Source of the DNA: Algoriphagus ratkowskyi
GTDB lineage: Bacteria; Bacteroidota; Bacteroidia; Cytophagales; Cyclobacteriaceae
NCBI RefSeq assembly: GCF_002150505.1
Contig: NZ_MSSV01000003.1
Coordinates: 1 to 64,000 of the forward strand
Direction: 5' to 3'
DNA length: 64,000 nucleotides
The notes beneath the pieces are model-generated. The model did no database searches. It was not told the origin of the DNA and saw only the letters and a list, made by a program, of their open reading frames with translations. Position 1 is the first letter of the stretch, and the number at the start of each line of letters is the position of its first letter. The position numbers and the translations under genes are program-made. Positions 1 to 9,014 of this stretch are shown piece by piece.

Positions 1-83
1 TACCGTTCGCAGTTTTTATTTTAAAAGTTTCTGAGAACCTAAACTCTCTTACCTTTTATCCCCCTTCCGTGCTGAAGGGAGCG

Positions 84-114
84 CAAAGGTAAGAGATCAT
101 TGCTGACTTCCAAA
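84..114 (-). promoter_or_regulatory. Leftward Bacteroidota-type promoter, rRNA-like
   Basis: On the minus strand TTTG (111-114), 19 bases, then TACCTTTG (84-91) match the phylum consensus TTTG-N19-TAnnTTTG exactly. The -7 box is followed by CGCTCCC, and a close copy of that block occurs 113 bases upstream. Tandem strong promoters with this look usually drive rRNA operons in this phylum, so an rRNA operon may start just left of the window. The motif match is seen; the rRNA target is inference. Confidence 0.6.
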
Positions 115-190
115 CGCTTCGCAAATTTTAATTTTTCAATACTTTTTGAGGATTTTCTCTCTTCCCTTTTCGCTGCCGTTCGCCTCGTTT

Positions 191-227
191 GGGAGTGCAA
201 ATATCTACCTTTTATTCTTAGGAGCAA
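191..227 (-). promoter_or_regulatory. Second, upstream tandem promoter candidate
   Basis: The minus strand carries TTTGCACTCCC (191-201), nearly identical to the TTTGCGCTCCC of the promoter at 84-114. A TTG lies at 225-227 upstream, with TA directly before TTTG instead of the full TAnnTTTG. The repeated block suggests tandem P1/P2 promoters. No gene is seen between 1 and 300. Confidence 0.4.
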
Positions 228-300
228 TAGAAATCTTAGAGTTTTAACTCCTTTTGACATAAAGTACTGATAGAGACGGGGAAAAGTTTCCTCAAAACAA

Positions 301-333
301 AAATGCCCTGATGACTCAATCATCAGGGCATTT
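301..333 (-). terminator. Intrinsic terminator after the DUF1080 gene
   Basis: A perfect 14-base stem (301-314 with 320-333) has a 5-base loop and, on the minus strand, is followed by a T-rich run. It lies 20 bases past the stop of the leftward gene ending at 354. Confidence 0.85.
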
Positions 334-353
334 CATCTATAGCTTTTGGCTTA

Positions 354-950
354 TTAAAGCTTTTTCAAAACAATGTTTCGCCAGTAAACCTTAATTCCTC
401 CACCATCATGGATTTGAAGATTAACACCACCTTTTCCTTCTCCTATTTTAGTATCAGTAAAATTCACCATTTCATGACCATTCAAATAAGAGGTAACGTT
501 ATCTCCTTTGACAACGATTCTCATTTTATTCCACTCTCCGAACTTTAAGTATTTATCTTTTTCTGGATCTGGCTTAACTAACCAGCCTCTGCCATATGAT
601 TCATAGATCCCGCCGGTGTCATGACCTGGAGGTGCAACCTCTACTTGCCAGCCAGAAACTTTTGTTCCATCTACTGTAGATCTGATAAAAACACCAGAGT
701 TACCATTGGCTTCCTGCTTAAATTCAAGTTTAATTTCAAAATCATCGTATTCCTCATCCGTACCCAGATAACCATATCCTTTATCTGGGCCACTTTCAGA
801 AATCAACAATCCATCTTCTACATACCACTTTTCTGTACCATAGATCGTCCATCCTGAAAGATCTTTGCCATTAAAGAGTTTTACTTTCTTCTGCGCGTAA
901 GCAAAATTTACAGATGCCATCACTAACATCGCTACTAATACCTTTTTCAT
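354..950 (-). CDS. Secreted DUF1080 (3-keto-disaccharide hydrolase-like) protein
   Basis: The protein has 198 residues. The start is placed at 950 because a clear signal peptide, MKKVLVAMLVMASVNFAYA, begins there; the reading frame stays open upstream but that stretch does not look coding. The mature part is one DUF1080 domain (PF06439), a concanavalin-like beta-sandwich, with the typical opening LFNGKDLSGW, the central GNSGVFIRS and the closing NLQIHDGGGIKVYWRNI. Family members act on or bind glycans outside the cytoplasm, and some are 3-keto-disaccharide hydrolases; the substrate cannot be read here. It lies 109 bases downstream of a second DUF1080 gene on the same strand and ends before a strong terminator. 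The pair probably arose by duplication and may be co-transcribed. Confidence 0.88.
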   Translation of the reverse strand: MKKVLVAMLVMASVNFAYAQKKVKLFNGKDLSGWTIYGTEKWYVEDGLLISESGPDKGYGYLGTDEEYDDFEIKLEFKQEANGNSGVFIRSTVDGTKVSGWQVEVAPPGHDTGGIYESYGRGWLVKPDPEKDKYLKFGEWNKMRIVVKGDNVTSYLNGHEMVNFTDTKIGEGKGGVNLQIHDGGGIKVYWRNIVLKKL

Positions 951-1059
951 ATGATTTAAATTTGTCTTTACAATATAATAACTACCTGCAAGCAGGTGGA
1001 TCCTCAGATCATTAGTTGTGATCACGCTCCTATAAGTTACTTGTCGCTTATCCTAGATT

Positions 1060-1824
1060 TTAAAGTTTTCTAATTTTTATGTTTTTGAACCAAGTCTGAG
1101 CGCCGTGATCTTGAAGCGATATTAAACCAGTTTTTGAAATTGCGTAATCAGGGAAGTCATTCCATTTACCAGAATTACGGGCAGCTGTCCATTCTTCAGA
1201 GTAAGGCACAAATTCAACTGTCTTCTTTCCATTAAGATAATAGCTTGAGCCTTTTTCCGATAATATGATTCTCGAAGTGTTCCATTCTCCTGCTTCCTTC
1301 ACTACACCTTCATAATCTGGTTCTGTCATTGCATAATCCGCGCCAATTGACTGCCACTTTTCTAAAGGATCTGTAAAACCTAACTGATCAATCATTTGAT
1401 ACTCTGGTCCTGTCTCATAAGGAGCCTTATATTTTGGATCCTCTACCACATGGTATAGCACACCACTATTTCCCCCCGGAGAGATTTTCCATGTCCACTC
1501 CATCTCAAACTCCTCGAATTCAACTGGACCAAAAACAATATCTCCTCCGATATCTCCTCCTTTACCCAATGCCTTCAAAGATCCATCTTCTACTACCCAT
1601 CCATCCGAAGGAAAGCTATCTCCATTAAATGCTCTCCATCCATCAGTATTGACACCGTCAAATAGTAGCATCCAGCCATCAGCCTTTTCATCTTCCGTAA
1701 GTGAATTTTCAGCAACCAGAACTTCTTCAATAACTGTTTCGGTTACTGAATTCTCAGATGTCTTTGGCCCACATGACCAAGCCAAAGCGAACAAAGCCAC
1801 CCATGCAAATTTTGTATTTTTCAT
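1060..1824 (-). CDS. DUF1080 lipoprotein
   Basis: This 254-residue protein has a lipoprotein signal, MKNTKFAWVALFALAWSCGP, with the lipid-modified Cys in LAWSC at residue 18. After a short Glu-rich linker it carries one DUF1080 domain with GWMLLFDGVNTDGWRAF near residue 50, PGGNSGVLYHV in the middle and SLQDHGAQTWFKNIKIRKL at the end. It is longer than its downstream neighbour at 354-950 and only distantly similar, so the duplication is old. It probably sits on the outer membrane and handles sugars or polysaccharide fragments; the exact reaction is unknown. About 210 bases upstream hold no gene, so its promoter should lie there, but no clean -33/-7 pair was found. Confidence 0.88.
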   Translation of the reverse strand: MKNTKFAWVALFALAWSCGPKTSENSVTETVIEEVLVAENSLTEDEKADGWMLLFDGVNTDGWRAFNGDSFPSDGWVVEDGSLKALGKGGDIGGDIVFGPVEFEEFEMEWTWKISPGGNSGVLYHVVEDPKYKAPYETGPEYQMIDQLGFTDPLEKWQSIGADYAMTEPDYEGVVKEAGEWNTSRIILSEKGSSYYLNGKKTVEFVPYSEEWTAARNSGKWNDFPDYAISKTGLISLQDHGAQTWFKNIKIRKL

Positions 1825-2034
1825 ATGATTATAATTGTTTTGGATTATGTATGGAATCTCGCATGAGTGATTAACCCATAAGTGGCGCTTAATTCATGCG
1901 CGATTTCAAAGTATGATAAGTTTCAAATTATTTAAACCCAAAAGTTAATTGATTTTTTTAATAAAGTGTTCAATGTAATTATAATTTTTCATGAACAATG
2001 GTTTCCATATCTACCTACTGTTCATTAATAGATC

Positions 2035-2793
2035 TTATAAGGTCTCATAGTATGATTTAGCCTCTAATAATCTAGAACCATACCAAGAGAAAATCTCACC
2101 ATCTACCAATCTAATTTTAGCCTTCGGCAAAAGCGACTGAAAATACTGCACATGTAAGTCTTTGAATGGATAAGGCTCAGAGCTAAGTAACAGGTACACG
2201 GGATTGAAATCAATTAGTTCCTGACTACTAAGTTGAGGATAACGAGGAGCTTGAATCAAATTATCATACCCAGCAAAATGCAGCATTTCACTAATAAAGG
2301 TATCCGCGCCAGCTACCATGATAGGGTCATTCCAAATCAAATATACTGCAGTTCCTTTCTTTGGAAGTGGTGAAGCAAAGTCTGATTTCAATTTCTGAAT
2401 GATTTGAAAAGCTTTAATCTGTGCTTCCATTATTTCCCCTAAACTCGCAATCATATCTAAACTATCATTTACCGTATAGATATCACTCATCCATACAGGA
2501 TACTTCCCCATCAATTCCTCAATTCCTGACTGCTCATTTTCCTCTTTATTCCCAATAATCAAATCAGGTTCCAAAGATTGGATTACTTCCATTCGGTAAT
2601 TCTTTGTACCGCCAACTATCGTTTTCCGTTTTGTCAAACCTTTGGGATGTACACAAAACTTTGTCACTCCTACTATCCTATCCTCCAAACCTAAATCAAT
2701 CAATAGCTCCGTTTGTGAGGGAACTAGAGAAATGATCCGCTGAGGAGACCTTGAAATAGAAATGTTTCGCTTGAGTTGATCTGTGTACTCCAT
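2035..2793 (-). CDS. Helical-backbone metal receptor-like protein (BtuF/TroA fold), no export signal
   Basis: This 252-residue protein matches the substrate-binding fold of cobalamin and iron-siderophore ABC transporters (BtuF-like): PQRIISLVPSQTELLIDLGL near the N-terminus, then IVGVTKFCVHP, VGGTKNYRMEVI, SLEPDLIIG and a second lobe ending SWYGSRLLEAKSYYE. Such proteins are normally periplasmic or lipid-anchored, but this one starts directly with the domain (MEYTDQLKRNISISRSPQR) and shows no signal peptide or lipobox. No permease or ATPase gene is adjacent and no cobalamin riboswitch is seen. It follows the M42 peptidase gene after 45 bases and may share its transcript. The fold call is firm; ligand and location are not. 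Confidence 0.75.
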   Translation of the reverse strand: MEYTDQLKRNISISRSPQRIISLVPSQTELLIDLGLEDRIVGVTKFCVHPKGLTKRKTIVGGTKNYRMEVIQSLEPDLIIGNKEENEQSGIEELMGKYPVWMSDIYTVNDSLDMIASLGEIMEAQIKAFQIIQKLKSDFASPLPKKGTAVYLIWNDPIMVAGADTFISEMLHFAGYDNLIQAPRYPQLSSQELIDFNPVYLLLSSEPYPFKDLHVQYFQSLLPKAKIRLVDGEIFSWYGSRLLEAKSYYETL

Positions 2794-2838
2794 ACTTACT
2801 GCTAAAGTCCACAGTCGAGATGTCTGTGGGCGCTTTTC

Positions 2839-3903
2839 TTATTTTATATATCTAAAATCAAACTTAGGATCAAAATCTAGCAAGAATTCATACATTAAGT
2901 TGATCACTTGCTCTACATCACCTTTGCTCACAGTCTCTACTGTCGTATGCATATATTTTAAAGGAAGTGAGATCAAAGCTGATGGCACTCCTTCGTTAGA
3001 ATAAGCAAAAGCATCAGTATCTGTTCCAGTACCCCTAGAGGCTGTGGCTCTTTGAAAGGGTATTTCATTTTTTTTGGCTGTCGCAATAATGAGATCCAGT
3101 AACTTCTTATGGACCGAAGCCCCCACTGGTAAAACTGGGCCATTGCCAGCTGTAAAATCACCACTTGTCACCTTATTATATAGAGGTGCTGTGGTGTCGT
3201 GGCAAACGTCTGTAATAATTGCTGCATTCGGTTTGATTTTGGCAGCGATCATTTGCGCACCACGAAGACCAATTTCCTCTTGCACTGCATTTACTATATA
3301 GAGTCCAAAAGGGAGTATCTTTTTATTCTCTTTTAGTCTCTTCGCAACTTGAGCGATCATGTAACCACCAATTCTATTATCAAGCGCTCTTCCAGAATAG
3401 AATTTCCCATTCAACTCTGTAAGCTCATCTTTGAATGTGATAACACAACCAACGTGAATACCCATTTCCTCCACTTCAGCTTTGGATCTCGCTCCCACAT
3501 CGATGAATATATTATCCAAAGTAGGTGAATCCTCTTTTCCCTCTTTGCGCACATGAATAGCAGGCCAGCCAAAAACTCCTGGAAGTACGCCCTTATCGGT
3601 ATGGATATTCACGCGCATAGATGGAGCAATCATATGATCCGAACCTCCGTTGCGACGCACATATATATAGCCATCTTCTTTGATGTAATTTACAAACCAG
3701 CTGATCTCATCTGCATGCGCTTCGATCACTACCTTGTATTCTGCATTCGGGTTAATCACTGCGACCGCCGTCCCATAATTATCTGTGAAATAATCATCTG
3801 TAAATGGCTTGATATAATCTAGCCAAATCTGCTGGCCTGAAGCTTCAAAGCCTGTTGGTGAAGCATTATTTAGGTACTTATATAAAAAGGTATTCGAATC
3901 CAT
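2839..3903 (-). CDS. M42 family metallo-aminopeptidase
   Basis: This 354-residue protein is of normal length for peptidase family M42 (glutamyl and deblocking aminopeptidases, tetrahedral oligomers with two metal ions). Visible metal and catalytic motifs are EAHADEISWFV (near residue 60), SGRALDNRIGGYM (near 170), the catalytic-base segment NAVQEEIGLRGA, and TDVCHDTTAP. The C-terminal RGTGTDTDAFAYSNEG and KYMHTTVE complete the site. It is cytosolic, with no signal peptide, and should trim peptides in protein turnover. It lies 34 bases downstream of the acyl-CoA carboxylase gene on the same strand. No change in key residues is visible. Confidence 0.93.
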   Translation of the reverse strand: MDSNTFLYKYLNNASPTGFEASGQQIWLDYIKPFTDDYFTDNYGTAVAVINPNAEYKVVIEAHADEISWFVNYIKEDGYIYVRRNGGSDHMIAPSMRVNIHTDKGVLPGVFGWPAIHVRKEGKEDSPTLDNIFIDVGARSKAEVEEMGIHVGCVITFKDELTELNGKFYSGRALDNRIGGYMIAQVAKRLKENKKILPFGLYIVNAVQEEIGLRGAQMIAAKIKPNAAIITDVCHDTTAPLYNKVTSGDFTAGNGPVLPVGASVHKKLLDLIIATAKKNEIPFQRATASRGTGTDTDAFAYSNEGVPSALISLPLKYMHTTVETVSKGDVEQVINLMYEFLLDFDPKFDFRYIK

Positions 3904-3937
3904 TGATACTGTATTTGATAATTGATAATTGAATTAG

Positions 3938-5521
3938 TTATAATGGGATATTCCCATGCTTCTTCCTCGGGATTTTGTCTACTTTGTTTTCTAACATTTT
4001 GAATGCTCGGATAAGTTTAACACGCGTTTCAGAAGGAGTTATCACCTCGTCAATAAAACCGCGATGTGCTGCTCTATAAGGATTGGCAAATTTCGAAGTG
4101 TACTCATCTACCTTTTCCTGAAGCTTAGCTTCCGGATCTTCCGCATCAGCAATTTCTTTCTTGAAAATTATCTCGGATGCTCCCTTCGCTCCCATTACTG
4201 CAATCTCGGCTGTAGGCCATGCGAAGTTCATATCTGCACCGATATGTTTGGAGTTCATCACGTCGTATGCTCCTCCATATGCTTTTCTCGTAATCACAGT
4301 AATTCTCGGTACCGTCGCTTCAGAAAACGCATACAGCAACTTTGCTCCATTGGTAATAATACCATTCCATTCTTGATCCGTTCCTGGTAAAAAGCCCGGC
4401 ACGTCTACCAATACTAAAAGGGGGATATTGAAGCAATCGCAAGTTCTCACAAAACGCGCAGCTTTTACTGAAGCGTCATTGTCCAAGACACCTGCCATAG
4501 ATTGTGGCTGATTTCCTACGACACCTATACTTCTCCCTGCGATTCTTGCAAAGCCCACCACTATATTATCTGCAAAGTTTTCGTGGACTTCCAAAAATGA
4601 ATCCTCATCCACAATTCCCTTTACCGCATCACGAATGTCATACGGATGATTAGGGTTTTCTGGAATCAAGCTATCAAGTTCCTTTCTGCTTTCATCCGCC
4701 AACATTTCATATGGGTACACTGGCGCAATTTCCTCACAATTTTGAGGCATGTAACTCAAGAGTTTTTTAATATGCTGCATGCATTCCAACTCATTTGCAC
4801 AAGAAAAATGAGTCACACCACTTTTAGTACTATGAGCAGATGCACCGCCTAGTTCTTCCGCAGTTACATCTTCTTGAGTCACTGTCTTCACCACATTTGG
4901 TCCAGTTACAAACATATAGGAGGTGTTTTCCACCATTAATATAAAGTCAGTAATGGCAGGTGAATAAACTGCTCCTCCTGCACAAGGACCCATAATTGCA
5001 GAAATCTGAGGTACCACGCCTGAGGCTAGTGTATTTCTATAAAATATATCGGCGTATCCTCCAAGAGAATTAACTCCTTCTTGGATTCTCGCTCCTCCAG
5101 AATCATTCAAACCAATCACCGGCGCGCCATTCTTCATCGCCATGTCCATGATCTTGCAGATTTTCTCCGCATGAGTTTCCGAAAGTGAACCTCCAAATAC
5201 TGTAAAGTCCTGCGAAAAAACATAAACCAATCGCCCATTCACCTCTCCGTAGCCAGTGATTACTCCATCGCCTAAGTAATGCTCCTTATCAAGGCCAAAA
5301 TCTTTTGCTCGATGCATGACGAACTTATCAATCTCCTGAAAGGTCCCCTCATCCATCAGCAATCCCACACGCTCTCGTGCAGTAAGCTTCCCCTTCTTAT
5401 GCTGGGATGCAATTCTCGTTTGCCCTCCACCTAGAAGTGCTTCGGCATTTTTCTTTTTCAATAACTCGATCTTGCCTTCTTTTCCTGGCAAAGTATAATT
5501 GGGTTTATCCTGCATGCTCAT
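3938..5521 (-). CDS. Acyl-CoA carboxylase carboxyltransferase (beta) subunit
   Basis: The call covers 527 residues. The start [14 protein letters not shown] at 5521 is preferred over an in-frame Met eight codons upstream because it fits the usual family N-terminus. The protein is a carboxyltransferase of the propionyl-CoA/methylmalonyl-CoA carboxylase type, moving CO2 from carboxybiotin to an acyl-CoA. Two crotonase-like halves are visible: the first with [31 protein letters not shown] and [12 protein letters not shown], the second with [25 protein letters not shown] and [13 protein letters not shown]. The C-terminus [13 protein letters not shown] is typical. No biotin carboxylase or biotin carrier gene is nearby, so its partners are encoded elsewhere. 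Confidence 0.93.
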   Translation of the reverse strand: MSMQDKPNYTLPGKEGKIELLKKKNAEALLGGGQTRIASQHKKGKLTARERVGLLMDEGTFQEIDKFVMHRAKDFGLDKEHYLGDGVITGYGEVNGRLVYVFSQDFTVFGGSLSETHAEKICKIMDMAMKNGAPVIGLNDSGGARIQEGVNSLGGYADIFYRNTLASGVVPQISAIMGPCAGGAVYSPAITDFILMVENTSYMFVTGPNVVKTVTQEDVTAEELGGASAHSTKSGVTHFSCANELECMQHIKKLLSYMPQNCEEIAPVYPYEMLADESRKELDSLIPENPNHPYDIRDAVKGIVDEDSFLEVHENFADNIVVGFARIAGRSIGVVGNQPQSMAGVLDNDASVKAARFVRTCDCFNIPLLVLVDVPGFLPGTDQEWNGIITNGAKLLYAFSEATVPRITVITRKAYGGAYDVMNSKHIGADMNFAWPTAEIAVMGAKGASEIIFKKEIADAEDPEAKLQEKVDEYTSKFANPYRAAHRGFIDEVITPSETRVKLIRAFKMLENKVDKIPRKKHGNIPL

Positions 5522-5545
5522 ACGATAGTTTTTAGACTTCCTCAA

Positions 5546-5950
5546 ATATAACAGGCTTTGACAGGTATGGAAAAATTGGAAAGTTTAAGGAATGAGTGTT
5601 TTTGTAAATTTCGCAAAAAGCTAAGTGGCAAAAAGTAGTAACAAACATCCATTTGCAAAGAGCCAAGGGTAAATAGCAATGAGATTTTCTCAAAAAACCT
5701 CCTATTTGAATATCTTGTAGTCAGGCTAAAGCAGGAATAAAAGAGCGAAAGTTTTTCAATGAAATGCTAATTAACCATTTCAATAGTGCTACCGTAGATG
5801 TTTAAATGTAACTCTGTGGATCTCCACAAAAACTTATGTGCGCTCTGTGGCTATAAGACTTTCCAAAAAACTGGGCAATAAAATTTAAGTAGAAAGTCCT
5901 CATTTCAAATTACTTTCTATCTTCGCGCATCCAAAAAAACTGGTAATAAT
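5546..5950. other. Intergenic region between divergent genes
   Basis: About 400 bases separate the carboxyltransferase and phosphatase genes. No convincing ORF is present. The stretch near 5810-5855 repeats CTCTGTGG twice and resembles degenerate intergenic repeats seen in this phylum. A TATCTTCG at 5919-5926 could be an imperfect -7 box for the rightward gene, but no matching -33 box was found. Confidence 0.4.
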
Positions 5951-6892
5951 ATGAGTATTCGAAAGGCTGCGGTGATAGATATGGGAACCAATACCTTTCA
6001 TTTGTTATTGGTTGAGTTTGATGATGTAAGTTTCAAAACGATTTACAAGGAGAAAATTCCTGTCAAATTAGGTAAGGGAGGCATCAATCAAAATATTCTT
6101 GCAAAGGATGCTGTTAAGAGAGCTTTTCATACATTAAAACATTTCAAAAACCTGATTGATGGCGAGCACATTGATCAGGTTTTTGCATTTGCTACCAGCG
6201 CCGTGCGTAATGCCGAGAATGGGCAAGACTTCGTTAACGAAGTGAAAGAGACTTTAGGAATTGAAATTAGAGTTTTATCTGGCGGGGAAGAAGCTCAGAT
6301 GATCTATGATGGTATAAAGCTTTCTGGCTCACTTAATCTTCATACTGAATTAATGATGGATATTGGAGGTGGTTCTGTAGAATTCATCATTGGAAACAAC
6401 CAACAGTCATTTTGGAAACAGAGTTTTGAAATAGGTGGGCAGCGTCTATTGGAGCTTTTTCATTACACTGACCCTATTCTCCCAGAAGAAATAGATCGGC
6501 TAGAGAGTTATTTGGAAGATAAGTTACAGCCTTTAATCCAAGCCATTAAAACTTACAAGCCAGGCGGCTTGGTGGGAGCCTCAGGAACATTTGACACGCT
6601 CACTGATATTTACTTTGAATCCATGCTTCAGTGCAAACTCACCGGGCGACATGTATTTCAGTTACCAGTGGAAGAGTATGAAGCGATTCACCGAATGATT
6701 TTGAGTAAAAACAGGGAAGAGCGACTGCTGATTCCCGGCATGATCCCGATGAGAGTGGATATGATCGTAGTTGCCTCAAGTTTAATCGAATTTATTTTAC
6801 GATTCATCGAAGTGGATTATATCACTTGTTCTCCTTATGCGCTGAAAGAAGGAGCAATTTCTTCCCTACTCATTCACGAGCAAACTGCCTGA
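5951..6892 (+). CDS. Ppx/GppA family phosphatase (exopolyphosphatase-like)
   Basis: This 313-residue protein is the short, two-lobe form of the Ppx/GppA family, an ASKHA-fold enzyme that hydrolyses polyphosphate or guanosine pentaphosphate. Diagnostic segments are AVIDMGTNTFHLLLVE at the N-terminus (phosphate loop 1), FATSAVRNAENG, LSGGEEAQMIYDG, MDIGGGSVEFIIG (phosphate loop 2, about residue 135) and VGASGTFDTLTDIY. The C-terminal HD-like domain of long Ppx proteins is missing, as is usual for this short group. It should be cytosolic. It is followed after 72 bases by an unrelated oxidoreductase gene. Substrate preference cannot be told from sequence. Confidence 0.9.
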   Translation: MSIRKAAVIDMGTNTFHLLLVEFDDVSFKTIYKEKIPVKLGKGGINQNILAKDAVKRAFHTLKHFKNLIDGEHIDQVFAFATSAVRNAENGQDFVNEVKETLGIEIRVLSGGEEAQMIYDGIKLSGSLNLHTELMMDIGGGSVEFIIGNNQQSFWKQSFEIGGQRLLELFHYTDPILPEEIDRLESYLEDKLQPLIQAIKTYKPGGLVGASGTFDTLTDIYFESMLQCKLTGRHVFQLPVEEYEAIHRMILSKNREERLLIPGMIPMRVDMIVVASSLIEFILRFIEVDYITCSPYALKEGAISSLLIHEQTA

Positions 6893-6964
6893 TTAGGCAA
6901 TTCAAAAATTTTCCTTTCTTATCTTTAGCCAAAATTTTCTGGCTGTATTAATTCCCCTATTCCT

Positions 6965-8035
6965 ATGACTTATTCCTACGAACAACTTCACGCTTTTACG
7001 CTAGGCATGCTTTCCAAAATCGGATGCCCGGCAGATCAGGCCAAAACCGCAGCTGATGTCTTGCTTTCGGCCGATCTTCGTGGAGTGGATAGTCATGGTG
7101 TTGCGAGACTTTCTGGCTATGTTAGGCTTTGGGAAAAAGGAAGGATCAATCCTACTCCAAATATGCGGGTAGTACACGAAACTCCCTCTACAGCGGTAGT
7201 GGATGGAGATGGAGGTTTGGGACTAGTTGTGGCTCCCTATGCGATGAAAGTGGCGATAGAGAAAGCGAAGATTGCGGGTACAGGCTGGGTTTCTGTTAAA
7301 AACTCAAATCATTACGGCATCGCTGGTTATCATGCTATGCAAGCTTTAGATCATGATATGATTGGTATTTCTCTTACCAATGCAAGTCCATTAGTTGCTC
7401 CGACTTTTTCCCAAGAAAGACTCTTGGGCACCAATCCTATAGCAGTAGCAATTCCCGCCAAAAACCAGCCTCCTTTCGTAGCCGACATGGCGACAACGAC
7501 AGCTGCGAATGGCAAACTTGAAATATTGCAACGCAAAGGAATGGATACACCTTCTGGTTGGGTGCAGGATAAAGATGGCAATCCAACTACTTCTGCAAAT
7601 GGCGTAAAAGACGGTGGTGCTTTGCTTCCACTTGGAGGTGATCGCGAACATGGTTCTCACAAAGGCTACGCACTTGGTTCTATCGTAGATATATTTTCTG
7701 CAGTTCTTTCTGGAGCCAATTATGGACCATGGGTTCCACCGTTCGTGGCATTCTTAGAGCCAGATCCCAATCCAGTTGGGGAAGGAATCGGCCACTTTTT
7801 CGGTGCGATGCGTGTGGACGCGTTCCGTCCTGCGGATGAATTTAAAGCACATATGGATAATTGGATTACACGTTTTCGTGAAGCTAAACCTACTCCAGGA
7901 AACGAGAAAGTCTTAATTCCTGGTGATCCAGAGCGGGAATTGGAAGCGATCCGTATGAAGCATGGAATTCCTTTGCTTGACCCTGTGGTAAAGGATTTGA
8001 CGGAACTGGGAGAACGCTTTGGGGTGAAGTTTTAA
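6965..8035 (+). CDS. Ldh family (malate/L-lactate/ureidoglycolate-type) NAD(P)-dependent dehydrogenase
   Basis: This 356-residue cytosolic enzyme belongs to the Ldh_2 family (PF02615), which is distinct from classical MDH/LDH and does not use a Rossmann fold. Seen motifs are ADLRGVDSHGVARLSGYV near residue 40 (with the active-site His), VKNSNHYGIAGYHAM near 115, LTNASPLVAPTF, LLGTNPIAVAIPA, DMATTTAANGKLE and GDREHGSHKGYALGSIVDI. Members oxidise 2-hydroxy acids such as malate, lactate, sulfolactate or ureidoglycolate; the substrate is not predictable here. No catabolic cluster surrounds it. Length and motifs are intact. Confidence 0.9.
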   Translation: MTYSYEQLHAFTLGMLSKIGCPADQAKTAADVLLSADLRGVDSHGVARLSGYVRLWEKGRINPTPNMRVVHETPSTAVVDGDGGLGLVVAPYAMKVAIEKAKIAGTGWVSVKNSNHYGIAGYHAMQALDHDMIGISLTNASPLVAPTFSQERLLGTNPIAVAIPAKNQPPFVADMATTTAANGKLEILQRKGMDTPSGWVQDKDGNPTTSANGVKDGGALLPLGGDREHGSHKGYALGSIVDIFSAVLSGANYGPWVPPFVAFLEPDPNPVGEGIGHFFGAMRVDAFRPADEFKAHMDNWITRFREAKPTPGNEKVLIPGDPERELEAIRMKHGIPLLDPVVKDLTELGERFGVKF

Positions 8036-8409
8036 AGATGAACGATGTTGGATCTCTGGTTTCGAATGTTCTGACAACCAGTAGAGATTTCATGAAAAGA
8101 GATTGAAGATCAACACAAAAATAAATTGTTATCATATTTTCCTAAATTGGCCTTAACCTTTGCCATATAAAACACAACTCGACCGAAGTACCTTCCATGC
8201 ATCAGAGCAAGTTTATTATGGAAAAGAACAAAAAGATCTAAATGGCAGCAAAGGCTTTGAATCCATCGCTACCTAAATAGTATTGCGTGCGAAGATCATA
8301 TTGATAAACCTCCAAGGATAAATTGGACTTTATTTAGTGTGAGATCAATAAAATGATGCTTACGGTTGACAAAATAGGCTTAAATTAAAATAAAACTATA
8401 ATAACTTTA
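8036..8409 (+). other. Intergenic region without a recognised feature
   Basis: About 370 AT-rich bases follow the dehydrogenase gene. Short open frames here show no coding character. No strong hairpin or promoter pair was found. Confidence 0.4.
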
Positions 8410-8871
8410 ATGCCTTTAACTCCCCTCACTCCCCGACCTTCTTTCGAAGAAAACCCTACACTTGCGAAAGCTGCTGACAACTTGAGTACGCTCATTACGG
8501 CAATAGAGCTAAAGAAAATCCCAAGACTTCAAGAACAGAAAATCAACGAGATTGTCGCTGGAGTGAACAAGTTCGCCGGACCAGATGCAGAATTATTAAA
8601 ACAATTCAAATCTGCGCAGGCAGCTATTATCAAACTGCTAGAGCAAGAGCTAAAGCTTGTCCCACAAAATCATTATCAACTTCAGTGGTTAGTCCTAGGA
8701 ATGGCTGCATTTGGAATTCCTATAGGAATTGCTTTCGGCTTAGCGCTAGGAAATTTGGCCTTTCTGGGAATTGGCTTACCTATCGGAATGGGCATAGGTA
8801 TCGCTGTAGGAACTGCAAAAGATAAGAAAGCGAAAGATGAAGGAAGACAGCTTGATTGGGTGGCAAAATAG
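8410..8871 (+). CDS. Small protein with C-terminal glycine-zipper membrane segment
   Basis: This 153-residue protein is not assigned to a known family. Residues 1-95 are polar and helical, with a heptad-like stretch ending in AAIIKLLEQELKLV. Residues about 97-140 form a very hydrophobic Gly/Ala/Ile-rich hairpin (FGIPIGIAFGLALG, then LGIGLPIGMGIGIAVGTA), a glycine-zipper pattern that packs tightly in membranes. It ends with a charged tail, KDKKAKDEGRQLDWVAK. There is no signal peptide, so it probably inserts by its C-terminal hairpin into the inner membrane. It stands alone between two rightward genes. The regular hydrophobic pattern supports a real gene; the function is unknown. Confidence 0.7.
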   Translation: MPLTPLTPRPSFEENPTLAKAADNLSTLITAIELKKIPRLQEQKINEIVAGVNKFAGPDAELLKQFKSAQAAIIKLLEQELKLVPQNHYQLQWLVLGMAAFGIPIGIAFGLALGNLAFLGIGLPIGMGIGIAVGTAKDKKAKDEGRQLDWVAK

Positions 8872-9014
8872 TGGTTGCTCTTATAAAGTTTTAGATTTCC
8901 ACCAACTGGATGTCGAAAATCCAACCTTCACATTACTCTTCATCAAATTACCACTTGCTACAGGTTTGTGTTTTTGTAACTTAAGGGGGACAATTAAACT
9001 CAAACCCTAAATTT

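Noticed and set aside
39..323. Leftward 94-codon open frame at the left edge
   Set aside because: It runs across the tandem promoter blocks and into the terminator hairpin at 301-333; its composition is not protein-like.
951..1025. Longer N-terminus for the first DUF1080 protein
   Set aside because: It would bury a clear signal peptide behind 25 non-conserved residues.
1857..1905. Imperfect inverted repeat upstream of the DUF1080 lipoprotein gene
   Set aside because: Arms of about 12 bases match at only 10 positions and there is a long loop; too weak to call an operator.
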